Positions 36,601-37,472 of a stretch of DNA of 37,472 bases are shown here, piece after piece (positions within the stretch are counted from its first letter, which is position 1; every line of letters begins with the position of its first letter). The notes beneath the pieces were generated by a model. That model ran no database searches. It saw only the letters and a program-made list of their open reading frames with translations, and was not told the origin of the DNA. The position numbers were made by a program, and so were the translations under genes. Source of the stretch: an uncultured Clostridia bacterium (GTDB lineage Bacteria > Bacillota > Clostridia > TANB77 > CAG-508); the NCBI GenBank assembly GCA_947631225.1, contig CANRKM010000004.1, positions 1-37,472 of the forward strand, given 5' to 3'.

Positions 36601-37472
36601 AAGCAAATATCTATTAAAGATAATTTCTTTGATGATTTGAATTTTGATTCATTAAATACTATGGAGCTAAGTTCATATTTGTACAAATATAATGTTTCTA
36701 TTCAAGATATAAGTGACTACCCGACAGTAGAAAGCCTAGCAAATAAAATAGAAAAAAATTTAAAGGTTTCTCATTTTGAAAATACTTTACCAAAAATAGA
36801 TATTAAAAATGAAAAATTTGATTTTGATTTAAGCAATATCTTACTTACTGGCTCTCTTGGCTTTCTCGGTATGCATATATTAAAAGAACTACTTTTATGT
36901 GATAAAGTAAATTCTGTATATCTTCTTGTTAGAAATAAATCAAATGTAGATTATGAAGAAAGATTTAATAAAACATTAAAGTATTATTTTGAAGATAGTT
37001 TAGAAAATGAAGCTAAAAATAAAGTTAAATTGGTTTTAGGTGATTTTATAAATGATAATTTAGATATTGAGGAATCTGAATATAAAAAATTAACTAAAAA
37101 AATAACTACCGTAATCCACTGTGGAGCTAATGTAAAGCATTTTGGAAGATTTCAAAATTTTATGGATTCAAATGTAAAAGGAACCCAAAATATAATAGAT
37201 TTTTGTGAATTATCTAACGCAAAACTTGCACACATTTCTACTATTTCTATTGGTGGTTATGAAAATAATCCAGATTCTGTTTTATCAGAAAACACATTTA
37301 ATATAAACCAAGTTTTTAATAACCATGTATATATGATTACAAAATATCTTGCAGAATACCATGTTTTACTTGCAATTAATAATGATAAACTTAAAGCTAA
37401 AATATTTAGAATGGGAAATATTATGCCAAGATATTTAGATAATGTATTTCAAACAAATGTTAAAGATAATGC
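33667..37472 (+). CDS. NRPS module C-A-T-R, 3' end cut by window edge
   Basis: 1268 codons to the edge, frame intact, no in-frame CGG. Condensation domain (about 1-440) with active-site HHIISDA (His131-His132, Asp136; the usual Gly is Ala). Adenylation domain (about 455-945): YTSGSTGKPKG (603-613), Asp652 in SFDIFIFE, GYGPSETT (746-753), YKTGD (831-835) and NGKIDKKKL (937-945). Thiolation domain with the phosphopantetheine serine S995 in LNFDSL. Reductase domain from about 1055 with TGSLGFLG (NADPH loop) and Tyr1222/Lys1226 of YxxxK; its end is missing. A C domain first implies an acyl or aminoacyl donor from elsewhere. Reductive release predicts an aldehyde or alcohol. My reading of the A-domain pocket (D-I-F-Q-T-A-G-I-F) gives no confident amino acid. 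Confidence 0.93.
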   Translation, partial: MEEIYELTNPQKSIYLTEQYFQNTTINNICGSVLIKQKVNLKLLNTAINFFIKNNDSFKLKFKLDDTKLVQYFTKDKFYNFEVINIKDESQIENLAKTEVNTKFDLLDSRLFNFKLFKLSSGFGGFIINAHHIISDAATLSMLAVEIILNYSKLLKNETIESKPYSYVDYINSENKYLKSSRFEKDKLYWDEALDALPDVASFIPQNIENTDTPSAKREEFPLDLALVNEIKKYCTQNHISMYNFLIGIYAIYLGKINNMEVFTIGTPVLNRITSAEKQTAGMFINTSLLKMDISKNIPFKKFLQNIATETIAMLKHQKYNYQYILNDVRQKDKSIPNLYDVLLSYQVTKATDSNLDVPYSAKWYGTDFIANSLNVHFHDIDNTGSLIVEYDYKSSKISSSEIKKMHNRIIEMFKQVLSNENIQISDFEIVTADEKEQLINTFNKTNYDYPKDKTLFKLFEEQVKLTPNRTALVFGEKKLTYKELNEKANSLAHFLRNHNIENNSIVGIMINRSLEMIIAILAVLKSGGAYIPIDPDYPSDRIDYVLENSNCSIVLTSRKLFDKIKIDCKKVDVNLSNHSIYNLPKDNLPSISKPQDLSYLIYTSGSTGKPKGVMLTQKALVNLTYYCNNNIPYLRDREHISIVSITSVSFDIFIFETLISLQRGLKLVIANSNEQTIPSCLNSLIEKENIQAIQTTPSRMQLFYQHIKDIPKLRNLKYITLAGEPLSIVLKNNLLELTHGKIFNGYGPSETTIFSTLTDVTNQKEITIGKPLYNTQIYILDKNLKPCPIGVSGEIYIAGDGVGLGYMQNSVLTKKSFITNPFSKTSPIMYKTGDTGIYKKNGEIMCQGRIDYQVKMRGLRIELEEIEKVILDYPSIHNCVVMKKVSSKNHEFLCAYYTSNEIISENELRTSLRKKLPNYMIPKYFVKLDTLPYTPNGKIDKKKLPTPSLSVKHKEIVEPKTTIELEICESIKNMISNKQISIKDNFFDDLNFDSLNTMELSSYLYKYNVSIQDISDYPTVESLANKIEKNLKVSHFENTLPKIDIKNEKFDFDLSNILLTGSLGFLGMHILKELLLCDKVNSVYLLVRNKSNVDYEERFNKTLKYYFEDSLENEAKNKVKLVLGDFINDNLDIEESEYKKLTKKITTVIHCGANVKHFGRFQNFMDSNVKGTQNIIDFCELSNAKLAHISTISIGGYENNPDSVLSENTFNINQVFNNHVYMITKYLAEYHVLLAINNDKLKAKIFRMGNIMPRYLDNVFQTNVKDN

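Overview
The window is about 37 kb of very AT-rich DNA. Gene content (mreBCD, mrdA, minC, MecA, DUF4321, WG-repeat proteins, sortase-type surface proteins, an NRPS ending in a reductase domain) points to a low-GC, probably gut-associated, uncultured Clostridia member. Shine-Dalgarno sites are strong, and several promoters fit TTGnAA-17-TATAAT.

Layout. 1-6405 (minus): WG-repeat protein, membrane-anchored hypothetical, acpS, tatD, a 43-aa ORF, metG, tag (cut by the window edge). 6511-8632 (minus): yitT and nifS-type cysteine desulfurase. 8801-10318 (minus): a second WG-repeat protein. 10520-20259 (minus): two giant surface proteins, one with a thioester-adhesin head and a sortase tail. 20587-21508 (plus): three small unknown proteins. 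21512-27851 (minus): a shape and division operon, DUF4321-radC-mreB-mreC-mreD-mrdA-minC. 28166-30293 (plus): mecA, BI-1, tRNA-Arg(ACG), thioesterase. 30344-32094 (minus): ogt and htrA. 32325-33415 (plus): PAP2 phosphatase and diacylglycerol/undecaprenol kinase. 33667-end (plus): one C-A-T-R NRPS module, running off the edge.

Main discovery. Eight genes (WG-repeat protein, minC, mrdA, mreD, mreB, radC, mecA, ogt) are broken in frame at 11 places. All 11 are in-frame CGG codons. Skipping the C, so that the next codon is GGA or GGC (Gly), restores the full-length family protein each time, including invariant glycines (MreB IGGGTT and AGGGA, RadC HNHPSG). I found no in-frame CGG in any intact gene and no frameshift without CGG, while about 45 out-of-frame CGG triplets (NNC|GGN or NCG|GNN) are harmless. 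This suggests that CGG has no Arg tRNA in this organism and that ribosomes make a +1 shift there, or read CGGN as a four-base Gly codon. The only tRNA in the window, tRNA-Arg(ACG), would read CGU, CGC and CGA but not CGG. Ten of the 11 sites lie in 21.6-30.7 kb, nine of them on the minus strand; the shape operon alone holds eight.

Other points: perfect 30- and 37-bp inverted repeats with a GGGGAC core, two large plus-strand intergenic hairpin elements, a structured mecA leader, and a probable peptide-aldehyde-type NRPS with its own promoter.
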